Positions 7,557-14,209 of a stretch of 17,943 bases of DNA are shown piece by piece. Below the pieces are notes generated by a model. That model saw only the letters and a list, made by a program, of their open reading frames with translations. It had not been told where the DNA came from and did no database searches. The position numbers and the translations under genes are program-made. Source of the DNA: JASFRI01 sp050115015 (lineage in GTDB: Bacteria; Acidobacteriota; Polarisedimenticolia; CBDVAL01); NCBI GenBank assembly GCA_050115015.1, contig JASFRI010000038.1, positions 1 to 17,943 on the forward strand, in the 5' to 3' direction. Every line of letters begins with the position of its first letter. Positions within the stretch are counted from its first letter, which is position 1.

Positions 7557-8297
7557 CTACGGCAGGACGGTGGTGGGACCCCGCCCGGGACGCGAGGCGC
7601 TCTCCGTGCCGCAGTCGATCGCCACGCACACGGGCCCCGCGGGACAGCAGGTGTCCGGAACGCAGCGGAAGCCGTCGGCGCAGTCCGTGGAAGTGGAACA
7701 GGGGGCGAGTGCCTCGCACTCCTGGGCGGTGGCGCAGGACTCCTCCCCCTCGGCGGAGGTGAAACAGTAGCAGGACGGGTTCCCGCTGCAGCCCGCCTCG
7801 TAGGTGCCGCAGACGCCCCCCAGGCAGGCCGCCCGGGCTCGCAGCGTGTACCCGGAGGGGAAGACGCCGCTGTGAGGCGTCGTGTAGCCGACCCCGATCC
7901 GGTAGGTCCCCGGAGGCACGTCCGCGAAGCTGCGAAGCAGGATCTGCGGCGAGGTCGCGCAGACCGGGCTCGACATCGGGTTGATGCGGGCGAAACAGAG
8001 AGTATCCCCGGACTCGCAGCAGTCCTCCAGCTCCAGCTCGAGATCTACGGTCTGGGTGATGGTGATCAGGTAGGTGTCGAAGTCGCCGGGGGCGAGCGCG
8101 CCCAGCGTCGAGCTGTTCTCGTAGTACCCGCCCGGCTCGAGGGTGAAGCTGAACGTGGCCCCCTCCGTGGGCCCGGGGGGTGCGTTCGACCCGCGGTCCC
8201 CGGCCTCGACGCGCTCGAGCAATCCGGGCTCCGGCCCGCCGGCGCGGACCGCACCGGCCAGCGCCAGGACCGTCAAGAACACCAGGACCCTCCGCAT
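7557..8297 (-). CDS. secreted cysteine-rich protein with a PPC-like domain
   Basis: A 246-residue protein with a signal peptide (MRRVLVFLTVLALAGAVRA, cleavage expected after Ala19). The ATG is preceded by GGGAGGT, so this start is preferred over one 60 bases upstream. The middle part (GALAPGDFDTYLITITQTVD, then VPPGTYRIGVGYTTP) looks like a beta-sandwich of the bacterial pre-peptidase C-terminal (PPC) kind. Two Cys clusters flank and follow it: four Cys in the CCESGDTLC...C region and fourteen in the last 75 residues, giving 18 in total, an even number suited to nine disulfides. The C-terminal half recalls small disulfide-rich knots (CSTSTDCADGFRC, CCPAGPVC). No catalytic domain is seen. It is probably an exported structural, adhesive or binding protein. 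Its neighbours give no clue to function. Confidence 0.75.
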   Translation of the reverse strand: MRRVLVFLTVLALAGAVRAGGPEPGLLERVEAGDRGSNAPPGPTEGATFSFTLEPGGYYENSSTLGALAPGDFDTYLITITQTVDLELELEDCCESGDTLCFARINPMSSPVCATSPQILLRSFADVPPGTYRIGVGYTTPHSGVFPSGYTLRARAACLGGVCGTYEAGCSGNPSCYCFTSAEGEESCATAQECEALAPCSTSTDCADGFRCVPDTCCPAGPVCVAIDCGTESASRPGRGPTTVLP

Positions 8298-8413
8298 GCG
8301 CACCTCCCGAGACTCCATGCTGCCCCCCAGTCTACGGGAATCCGCTCGTCGGGGCATCCCCCCGGACCCGGCCGCGATGCGCCCGAGGCCACGTCCCCCT
8401 CGGCGCTCCTGGT

Positions 8414-8442
8414 TTGATTCCGGCCGGGCCGCCGGTCATACT
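8414..8442 (+). promoter_or_regulatory. sigma70-like promoter for the STAS gene
   Basis: TTGATT (8414-8419) and CATACT (8437-8442) are separated by 17 nt, and each matches 4 of 6 consensus bases. The predicted start, near 8449, lies just before the GAGGGGGG ribosome site and the ATG at 8466. Confidence 0.45.
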
Positions 8443-8465
8443 GGCCGCCGGCAGAGGGGGGAACC

Positions 8466-8804
8466 ATGAAGATCCAGACCCGCACCGAAGGGGGCACGCA
8501 CGTCCTGCAGCTCACCGGAAAGCTGGCCCAGCCCGAGGGGACGACCGCGCTTCGTCGCGTCTTCCGCGACCTGGAGACCGCGGGGAGGGTCCGGGTCGTG
8601 CTCGATCTGAGGAACGTGCCCTGGATGGACAGCTCCGGTCTGGGGGAGATCGTCAGCTGCTACGCCCGTGCGCAGGACCGGGGAGGGGACGTCAAGCTGG
8701 TGCTGCCGGAGAAGCCGCTGTCCGCCTTCACTTTCACCCATCTCGAGGAGCTGTTCGAAATCTTCGTCACGCCGGAGGAGGCGGTGGCGGCCTTCGGCTC
8801 CTGA
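8466..8804 (+). CDS. STAS-domain protein (anti-sigma factor antagonist type)
   Basis: A 112-residue single-domain protein with the SpoIIAA/RsbV fold pattern: an N-terminal strand pair (THVLQLTGKL), a central VRVVLDLRNVPWMDSSGLGE and a helix/strand ending at AVAAFGS. Ser56 in MDSSGLG is at the position phosphorylated by anti-sigma kinases in RsbV and SpoIIAA, so partner switching is plausible. No anti-sigma kinase, PP2C phosphatase or sigma factor is encoded next to it, so the partner must lie elsewhere. The gene has its own promoter and a strong GAGGGGGG ribosome site, and stands alone. Length is typical for the family. Confidence 0.9.
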   Translation: MKIQTRTEGGTHVLQLTGKLAQPEGTTALRRVFRDLETAGRVRVVLDLRNVPWMDSSGLGEIVSCYARAQDRGGDVKLVLPEKPLSAFTFTHLEELFEIFVTPEEAVAAFGS

Positions 8805-8947
8805 AGACCCCGCGAGATCCGGGCCCCGCCGCAGGTCCCGGAGTACGGAGCGGACCGGCGAGGCGCCCGCATCGAGAGGACCGCGTTTCCTGCGACGGCC
8901 TACCTTCCGCACCGATCGACGCGTGCTCCCCTCCCGACGGACGGGAG

Positions 8948-8976
8948 TCGAACGGTTCCGAACCCATTCGAACGGT
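8948..8976. repeat. paired 9-bp direct repeat with an embedded palindrome
   Basis: TCGAACGGT occurs at 8948-8956 and again at 8968-8976, exactly 20 bases apart. The first copy runs into GGTTCCGAACC (8954-8964), a perfect 5+1+5 inverted repeat. The pair ends 38 bases before the TTGACA of the BlaI-type gene, a position suited to an activator or a second regulator. The stretch 8805-9100 otherwise holds only the promoter and operators and shows no gene. Confidence 0.4.
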
Positions 8977-9014
8977 CTTCGCCCAGGTAGCCCTGATCCT
9001 GCCGTGATCCGGAC

Positions 9015-9042
9015 TTGACAATCACCGAGCCTAGCGGTAAAT
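9015..9042 (+). promoter_or_regulatory. promoter of the BlaI-M56-thioredoxin cluster
   Basis: A perfect TTGACA lies at 9015-9020. The -10 box is weak: GTAAAT (9037-9042) at 16 nt or TAAATC (9038-9043) at 17 nt, each 3 of 6. Either choice lies inside the first palindrome, so a bound repressor would cover the -10 region. Confidence 0.55.
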
Positions 9043-9071
9043 CTTTACCGGTTGCTGGTAAAAAAATACCG
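9035..9071. promoter_or_regulatory. tandem palindromic operators, probably for the adjacent BlaI-type repressor
   Basis: Site 1 (9035-9050) is CGGTAAATCTTTACCG, with perfect 7-base arms around a 2-base centre. Site 2 (9056-9071) is TGGTAAAAAAATACCG, with GGTA/TACC arms and an A-rich core. Both are 16 bp, share the GGTAAA half-site and start 21 bp apart, about two helical turns, so dimers would sit on the same DNA face. They span the -10 box and the leader up to 14 bases before the GGAGGAGGAG ribosome site. BlaI/MecI/CopY regulators typically bind such short palindromes upstream of their own genes, although the classic core is TACA/TGTA rather than GGTA/TACC. Confidence 0.7.
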
Positions 9072-9100
9072 GCCCGGCTGGGCCGGAGGAGGAGCAGGAG

Positions 9101-9496
9101 ATGAGAGGTTCCCGCAAGCGCCTGCCGGGCTCGCTGTCCCGGAGGGAGCGGCAGATCATGGACGTGCTGCTGCGGCGGCGAGAGGCCAGCGCGGCCCGGG
9201 TGCTCGAGGACCTTCCGGATCCCCCGAGCTACGACGCGGTGCGGACCACCCTCCGGATCCTGACCGAGAAGGGGATGGCGGTGCGCCGCAGCGAGGGAGG
9301 CCGGTACCTGTACGCTCCCGCCATCGATCTGGAGGACGCCCGGGAGGACGCCCTCCGCCATCTGGTCCGGATCTTCTTCCAGGGTTCCGCCGCCCGCGCG
9401 GCCCTGGCCCTGCTCCGGGAGTCGGACCTCCACCTGGACGAGAAGGAGCTGCGCCGCCTCGAGAAGAAGCTACGCGAGACCGAGGAGGCCTCGTGA
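9101..9496 (+). CDS. BlaI/MecI/CopY-family transcriptional repressor
   Basis: A 131-residue protein with the family layout: a winged helix in the first 80 residues (LSRRERQIMDVLLRRREASA, DAVRTTLRILTEKGMAVRRS, GGRYLYAPAI) and a C-terminal helical dimerisation part rich in Leu, Glu and Lys. Relatives bind palindromic operators as dimers and are inactivated when a partner M56 membrane protease is triggered. Here the partner gene directly follows, with the stop overlapping its GTG start (GTGA). Two matching palindromes over the promoter argue for autoregulation. GGAGGAGGAG precedes the ATG. The classical target, beta-lactamase, is not in the operon; a thioredoxin-like gene takes that place. Confidence 0.93.
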   Translation: MRGSRKRLPGSLSRRERQIMDVLLRRREASAARVLEDLPDPPSYDAVRTTLRILTEKGMAVRRSEGGRYLYAPAIDLEDAREDALRHLVRIFFQGSAARAALALLRESDLHLDEKELRRLEKKLRETEEAS

Positions 9497-10599
9497 GCTT
9501 CGACTTCATCCGGCTGCACCTCTTCCCCTGCTCCAGCTCGGCGTTCTGGCCCTGGATGCTGGGGCTTCTCGCCAACGCCACGTTGCTCCTCGCCGCCCTG
9601 CTCCTGGCCGGTGCCGTCCTCGGACGCGGCCGGGCGCCGCTGCGCAGCCTGGTGGGCGCGCTGGGGCTGGCCGCCCTCGCCGTCCTCCCCGGCCTGAGCC
9701 TGCTGCTGGTGTGGCAGCGGGGCCTCGCGGAGGCTCTCTACGCGCCGGGGGGAGCCGGCGGGGGGTGGCTCCTCGCCGCCGGTCCCGAGCGCCTGGCCCG
9801 GGGAGCCCTGCTCCTCTGGGCGCTGGGGGCGCTGATCATCCTGGGCCGGCTGCTCGTGGACCTCGTCCTGCTGTCCCTGCACGTCCGGTCGTTGCCGCCG
9901 CACCCGGGATGGACCGCCCTGGCCACCGGAAGGGCCCGTGGTCTCGGTATCCGGCGGCGTGTGCGGGTCCTCCGTTCGGGGACCTTCGACATCCCGTGCG
10001 CGTGGGGCCTCCTCCGTCCGGTGATCCTCATGCCCCGCGGCGCGGGGAGCTGGACGCGGGAGCGGGTCGAGGCGGTCCTGCTCCACGAGCTGGGCCACGT
10101 CCGCCGGTGGGACGGGCTGTCGACCGCCCTGTCCCGGACGGCCTGCGCCCTGTTCTGGTTCCATCCCCTCGCCTGGTGGGTGCATCGCCGCACCGCGGAG
10201 GATGCGGAGAGGTCCTGCGACCGGATCGTGGTGGAGGCAGGTATGGCGCCCCAGCGCTATGCCGGGCATCTCCTCGGCATCGTCCGCGACTCGCGGGGGG
10301 CGGCCGCCCGTCTCGCCCCCGGCATGGCGGCGGAGTCGATGCTCTCACGGCGCATCGCCGCCCTGCTGGAATCACCCGCGTTCGCCTCGAGGCTCCGGAG
10401 GACCACAGGGCTCGCGGCGGCGATCGGGGTCGTCCTCGGGACCCTGGTCCTCACGGAGATCTCGTCCCCGGACCCCGGAGAGGACGGCAACCTGCTGGCC
10501 GTGGCAGGGGGCCTCGACTGTCCCGGCGCGCCGCCGCCGGTGCTCGAGAGCCGGTCCGAGGACGTCCTGCAGTCACTACAGTCCCCTCCAGAAGACTAG
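9493..10599 (+). CDS. M56-family membrane metallopeptidase (BlaR1-like, no penicillin-sensor domain)
   Basis: A 368-residue protein starting at a GTG that overlaps the repressor stop, with GAGGAGG four bases before it. Hydrophobic segments lie near residues 19-44, 53-74, 102-129 and 305-323. Between the last two is the gluzincin site H198-E199-L-G-H202 (LLHELGHVRRWD), followed by a likely third ligand, E239, in AERSCDRIV. This is the BlaR1/MecR1 peptidase layout. BlaR1 itself continues into a class D beta-lactamase-like sensor of about 250 residues. Here only about 45 residues follow the last membrane segment, including one Cys-Pro (DCPGAPPP). The signal must therefore be sensed by the peptidase domain, by this short tail or by another protein. 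The expected role is cleavage, direct or indirect, of the BlaI-type repressor. Confidence 0.92.
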   Translation: MSFDFIRLHLFPCSSSAFWPWMLGLLANATLLLAALLLAGAVLGRGRAPLRSLVGALGLAALAVLPGLSLLLVWQRGLAEALYAPGGAGGGWLLAAGPERLARGALLLWALGALIILGRLLVDLVLLSLHVRSLPPHPGWTALATGRARGLGIRRRVRVLRSGTFDIPCAWGLLRPVILMPRGAGSWTRERVEAVLLHELGHVRRWDGLSTALSRTACALFWFHPLAWWVHRRTAEDAERSCDRIVVEAGMAPQRYAGHLLGIVRDSRGAAARLAPGMAAESMLSRRIAALLESPAFASRLRRTTGLAAAIGVVLGTLVLTEISSPDPGEDGNLLAVAGGLDCPGAPPPVLESRSEDVLQSLQSPPED

Positions 10600-10631
10600 C
10601 TCTTCACCTGGACAACAAGGAGACCACCGAC

Positions 10632-11399
10632 ATGTCTACCTCTCGTTCCACGCTCTTCCTTGCCGCCGCCGGCGTTTCCGCGGCGCTCCTGATCGGGGGG
10701 CTGGCCCCCACCACCGCGGATCCGGGCCTCCAGGAGCAGATCGCGGCGCTCGACCGACGCGTCGACGCCCTCGAGGCGGATCTCGCCGCCGTCTCGACCC
10801 GTGTCCGGACGAACCACCCGGATCCCTCCATGGAGCGCGCCGCGGCACAGGCGCTCAACCAGATCAACGGCCTCGTCGCCGGTGGGAACGTCGCGGAGGC
10901 CAAGGTCCAGATGGAGGGGTTCTTGGAGGAGTACGGCAGCACCCAGGCCGCGAGGCAAGCTCGGTCCATGGCGATGGAGCTCGCGGCGGTGGGGAAGCCG
11001 GCGCCGGGCCAGTGGTCCATCGAGCGCTGGTACCAGGGCGAGAGCGACATCGACCTGCAGGGGCAGGGACCGACGCTGCTCGTCTTCTGGGAGACCTGGT
11101 GCCCGCACTGCAAGCGGGAGGTCCCGCAGCTCGAGCAGACCTTCGAGCGCTACCAGCCGCAGGGCCTGCAGGTCCTGGCGCTGACCCGCCAGACCCGTGG
11201 CGCCACCGACGAGAGCGTGGAGTCCTTCATCGCGGAACACGGCCTCCAGTTCCCGGTCGCCAAGGAGACCGGAGCGCTGAGCGCCCACTTCGCGGTGAGC
11301 GGCATTCCGGCGGCCGCCGTGGTGAAGGACGGCAAGGTGGTCTGGCGCGGTCATCCGGCGCGCCTCTCCGACGCGATGCTGGAGTCCTGGCTGCAATAG
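10632..11399 (+). CDS. secreted TlpA/ResA-like thioredoxin-fold protein with coiled coil
   Basis: A 255-residue protein. An N-terminal hydrophobic segment (about residues 8-25) is a signal peptide or anchor. A coiled coil follows (residues 33-58, LQEQIAALDRRVDALEADLA), then a short TPR-like helical pair (residues 70-115) and a thioredoxin fold. The active site is W156-C157-P-H-C160 (FWETWCPHCKREVPQL), with a cis-Pro at P226 (VSGIPAAAVV). This fits TlpA/ResA-type thiol-disulfide oxidoreductases acting outside the cytoplasm, probably as reductants of protein or cytochrome disulfides. The coiled coil could drive oligomerisation as in Scs-type proteins; that is inference. The gene starts 32 nt after the M56 gene with AAGGAG nine bases upstream of ATG and no separate promoter seen, so it is likely under BlaI control. 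Confidence 0.88.
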   Translation: MSTSRSTLFLAAAGVSAALLIGGLAPTTADPGLQEQIAALDRRVDALEADLAAVSTRVRTNHPDPSMERAAAQALNQINGLVAGGNVAEAKVQMEGFLEEYGSTQAARQARSMAMELAAVGKPAPGQWSIERWYQGESDIDLQGQGPTLLVFWETWCPHCKREVPQLEQTFERYQPQGLQVLALTRQTRGATDESVESFIAEHGLQFPVAKETGALSAHFAVSGIPAAAVVKDGKVVWRGHPARLSDAMLESWLQ

Positions 11400-11452
11400 T
11401 GCGGCGTTGGTGTAGGATCTCGGCTTCCTCCGTCACGGGGAAGGGGGGTCCC

Positions 11453-12679
11453 ATGCGCGCCTTCTCGATCCCGGCGGCGTTCGCGCTGGCCGCCGCCCTC
11501 TTCACCTCCCCGGCGGCGATCGCCGCCGACTGGCCGGGCTGGCTCGGCCCCCTCGGGAACGCCACGTCCCCGGAGACCGGGGTCTTCGGGAGCGCCGCTC
11601 CCTCGCTGCGCCTCCAATGGAAGAAACCCCTGGGGATCGGCTACGCCGGGATCGGCATCGTGGACGGGAAGGTCGTGACCGCCTTCGCCGCGGACGGTGC
11701 GGACTGGCTGGTGGCGCTGAACGCGGGGACCGGCGCGGAGCTGTGGCGTTATCGCATCGACGAGACCTTCCCGGCGACCGGCGGCTCCGACGGGGGACAG
11801 AACGGCACCCCGGTGATCCGCGACGGCGTGATCTACGGTCTGGGAAGCGGCGGAAAGCTGTTCGCGGTGAAGCTGGCGGACGGCTCGGAGATCTGGTCGG
11901 TCCGGGTGGACCGGGAGATGGGGGCCAAGCAGCCGCCCTTCGGGTTCGCGACGGCGCCCCTGGTGATCGGCGACCGGCTCTTCGTCCAGACCGGAGGGGA
12001 AGGGGGGCACAGCCTGACCGGCATCGACCGCAAGACGGGAGAGCGCGTCTGGTCCCTGGGCGACGACACCGTCGGGTACCAGTCGCCGATCCTGGCGGAG
12101 CTGGCCGGCACGAAGCAGATCCTCGCGGTGACGGATCGGTCCGTCCTCGGCCTGCGGCCGGACGGCACGGAGCTATGGCGGAAGGAGCACGGGCTCGTCG
12201 AGCAGGGGTTCGGCTGGGCCACCCCCGTCCTCACCGGCGACGGCCGCTTCTTGCTGACCGGCGGGGTGGGGAGCCACTCGTTCCGGGTGCAGCGTGGCGA
12301 GGACGGCTTCGCCGTGTCCGAGGTGTGGCGCACCGGGGCACTGAAGGGGAGCTTCGCGCTACCGGTGCTGCACGAGGGCCACCTCTACGGCTTCGACGGC
12401 GATTTCCTCGCCTGCGTCGATGCCGCGACCGGGGAGCGGGTGTGGAAGGTACGTTCCGGCGGCCTCGGGCTGATCCTGGTGGACGGCCACCTCGTGTTCC
12501 TCGACGACGACGGCAGCGTCGTCGTCGTGAGCGCCAGCCCGGAGGGGTACGTGGAGGCCGCGCGTCTCTCCGTGTCCGGCAGCGGCAGCTACACGTATCC
12601 GGCCTTCTCCGACGGCAGCATCTACGTGCGCAACCTCGAGGAGATCGTCCGCGTGGACGTGGGTCGGGCCGGCCCCTGA
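11453..12679 (+). CDS. secreted PQQ-type beta-propeller repeat protein
   Basis: A 408-residue protein with a signal peptide ending AAIA (cleavage expected after Ala24). The mature start, DWPGWLGPLGNATSPETG, is characteristic of exported PQQ-repeat proteins in Planctomycetes and similar bacteria. At least five blades are visible through their closing motifs: LNAGTGAELWRYRI, VKLADGSEIWSVRV, IDRKTGERVWSLG, LRPDGTELWRKE and VDAATGERVWKV. No quinoprotein dehydrogenase catalytic motif or heme site (CxxCH) was found, so a BamB-like scaffold or binding role is more likely than an enzyme. It follows the thioredoxin gene by 53 nt with a purine-rich ribosome site (GGGGAAGGGGGG). TAGGAT at 11413-11418 could be a weak own -10 box. 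Membership in the BlaI operon is therefore possible but not settled. Confidence 0.85.
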   Translation: MRAFSIPAAFALAAALFTSPAAIAADWPGWLGPLGNATSPETGVFGSAAPSLRLQWKKPLGIGYAGIGIVDGKVVTAFAADGADWLVALNAGTGAELWRYRIDETFPATGGSDGGQNGTPVIRDGVIYGLGSGGKLFAVKLADGSEIWSVRVDREMGAKQPPFGFATAPLVIGDRLFVQTGGEGGHSLTGIDRKTGERVWSLGDDTVGYQSPILAELAGTKQILAVTDRSVLGLRPDGTELWRKEHGLVEQGFGWATPVLTGDGRFLLTGGVGSHSFRVQRGEDGFAVSEVWRTGALKGSFALPVLHEGHLYGFDGDFLACVDAATGERVWKVRSGGLGLILVDGHLVFLDDDGSVVVVSASPEGYVEAARLSVSGSGSYTYPAFSDGSIYVRNLEEIVRVDVGRAGP

Positions 12680-12752
12680 GCCGCGTCCCGGGCACGTGGC
12701 GTCTGCGCCTTGCATGCCGGCGATTCCCGGGGCCCCGCCCCAGTGCTCGTGC

Positions 12753-13568
12753 CTACACGTCGCGGGCCGCCACCAGGCTGGACTCGTCCAGCAGGATCTC
12801 CCGCGCTTCCCGCCGGACGATGAAGGCGTTGTCCCAGGTGCTGCCGTTTTCCCCCAGGGCGCTGCGGGCCAGGTCGGTCACCCGCTCGATCTGGGCCGAC
12901 GACAGCAGCCGCGCCCGGCCCATCTTCCCGAGGCTGCGCAGCGCCTTGGCGCGCACCGGCGGCTCGGGATCCCGCGCCGCGCGCAGCAGGCCCTCGAACA
13001 TCTCCCGCCGCCGCCGCGCGGTGAGCGTATCCGCCGGGGCGGCCTCCGCGATCTTCCCGAGCGTCCGCGCGGCGGAGTCCCGGACCTCCTTGTCGGGGTG
13101 CATCAGCCCGCCGATCACCTCCGGCAGGGCCTGCGGGATCTCGGGGCAGCTCATCTTGCCCAGGGCGTAGAGCGCGAACGCGCGCGAGTAGGGATCCTCG
13201 GCGGTGGCCAGCAGGTCCCGGAGCGGCTTGATGGCATCGCAGCCGATCCGCCCGAGCACGCGCGCGAGGTAGAGGTGCGACTTCAGGTCGCTGCTCTCCA
13301 TCTGGCGGATCAGCAGCGGCACCACCCGCGGGCCCTGCTCCGCCAGCACCTCCGTCGCCCTCGCCAGGGGGGTCTCGAGGACGGGGTGATCGCTGGTGTC
13401 GATGTAGAAGAGGCTGCAGAGCGCCTCCACAGCCCTGTGGTAGTCCTCCTCGGAGAGATCGCCGAGCAGGAGCTGCATCCGCCGGATCGAGCGGTCCAGG
13501 GCCTCCGGATCCGGGTCGGCCAGCTCCCGGGTCAGCCGCGTGACGAGGTCCTCACTCCGCGTGTTCAA
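12753..13568 (-). CDS. HEAT-repeat protein
   Basis: A protein of 271 residues if read from the TTG at 13568, built almost wholly of about five HEAT-like helical pairs. Examples are VVPLLIRQMESSDLKSHLYL, ALPEVIGGLMHPDKEVRDSA followed by ARTLGKI, and LLRAARDPEPPVRAKALRSL. Such arrays act as scaffolds or binding surfaces, and no enzyme motif is present. The TTG lies inside the end of the rubrerythrin gene (17-base overlap), with GGGAG seven bases before it. An ATG at 13625 would add 19 residues lying wholly in the rubrerythrin gene and is less likely. It is the last gene of the - strand operon. It may bind one of the two redox proteins, as HEAT proteins do in phycobilin and iron-sulfur systems; this is inference from position only. 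Confidence 0.78.
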   Translation of the reverse strand: MNTRSEDLVTRLTRELADPDPEALDRSIRRMQLLLGDLSEEDYHRAVEALCSLFYIDTSDHPVLETPLARATEVLAEQGPRVVPLLIRQMESSDLKSHLYLARVLGRIGCDAIKPLRDLLATAEDPYSRAFALYALGKMSCPEIPQALPEVIGGLMHPDKEVRDSAARTLGKIAEAAPADTLTARRRREMFEGLLRAARDPEPPVRAKALRSLGKMGRARLLSSAQIERVTDLARSALGENGSTWDNAFIVRREAREILLDESSLVAARDV

Positions 13569-14193
13569 CGAACTGCTCCCGTTCCGTCTCCAGCATGGCG
13601 ATGTGTTCCTCCTCCTCGGCGGCAAGCTCCAGGCACACGTCCTGCTCCGGTCCCTCGGGCAGTGTACGGGCCAGGCTCCGGAAGTGTTCCCTCGTCCGGC
13701 GCTCCATCTCCAGGGCGAGGTCGTAGAGGGCCAGGGGCCGTTCCCCTTCCACCGCGGGATCGAGGCCCTCGAACAGCGCTTCCGACAGGAGTTCGTCCGC
13801 CTCCGGCCGCAGGTTCAGGATCTCGTCATCCAGGTGGGTGTGGTAGCGCTCCTGCAGGAGGTGCAGATGGTCCACCTCGTGCTGGTAGAGCTGGTCGAAG
13901 ATCGACCGCATCAGCGGGTCGTTCGTCCGCTTCCGGGCCAGGCGGTAGAAGTGATAGCTGTTGAGCTCGAACTGGACCGCGTTGCGAATGGGGCGGACCT
14001 TCATCGGGTCCTCGAACTCGTGGCCCTGGACGACCTGCACGTTTCCCCCGCAGAGGAAGCACTTCCCGTGCGGGATGGCCAGGCCGGTGGTGACCTTGTG
14101 GCAGCGGTCGCACTTCCAGCTGTACTCCAGGTCCGCACAGCAGACCACGTCCTCCGCGACGATCTCGTGGCACTTGGGACACGTTGACGGCAT
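13552..14193 (-). CDS. rubrerythrin-type diiron protein with N-terminal Cys-knuckle domain
   Basis: A 213-residue protein with two parts. Residues 1-55 hold four Cys pairs (C5-x2-C8, C18-C19, C28-x2-C31, C45-x2-C48, the last as CFLCGG), suited to a rubredoxin-like iron site plus a zinc ribbon. Residues 70-213 form a ferritin-like four-helix domain with diiron ligands E76, E106-x2-H109 (QHEVDH), a Glu among E162/E164/E169 and E194-x2-H197 (EEEEHI). In classical rubrerythrin the rubredoxin domain is at the C-terminus, so this is the reversed order. The expected role is peroxide reduction or oxygen protection in the cytoplasm, fed by a reductase. It starts 16 nt after the fused oxidoreductase gene with GGGAGGAG upstream, which makes that enzyme a candidate electron donor. 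Confidence 0.88.
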   Translation of the reverse strand: MPSTCPKCHEIVAEDVVCCADLEYSWKCDRCHKVTTGLAIPHGKCFLCGGNVQVVQGHEFEDPMKVRPIRNAVQFELNSYHFYRLARKRTNDPLMRSIFDQLYQHEVDHLHLLQERYHTHLDDEILNLRPEADELLSEALFEGLDPAVEGERPLALYDLALEMERRTREHFRSLARTLPEGPEQDVCLELAAEEEEHIAMLETEREQFVEHAE

Positions 14194-14209
14194 CGGGTTC
14201 TCCTCCCGC

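Noticed and set aside
8818..8842. Possible hairpin (TCCGGG/CCCGGA) after the STAS gene as a terminator.
   Set aside because: It is a six-base stem with a long loop and no T-run, expected by chance at this GC content.
9229..10269. Long - strand open frame opposite the BlaI and M56 genes.
   Set aside because: The Gln/Pro/Arg-rich composition matches no family, and the opposite strand encodes two clear conserved proteins.
11391..11418. Separate promoter for the beta-propeller gene (CTGCAA, 16 nt, TAGGAT).
   Set aside because: Both boxes are weak (the -35 matches 3 of 6), so only the -10 candidate is mentioned in the gene entry.
12691..12753. GGCACG/CGTGCC inverted repeat between the convergent propeller and HEAT genes.
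   Set aside because: The 51-base loop is too long for a terminator and the arms are only six bases.
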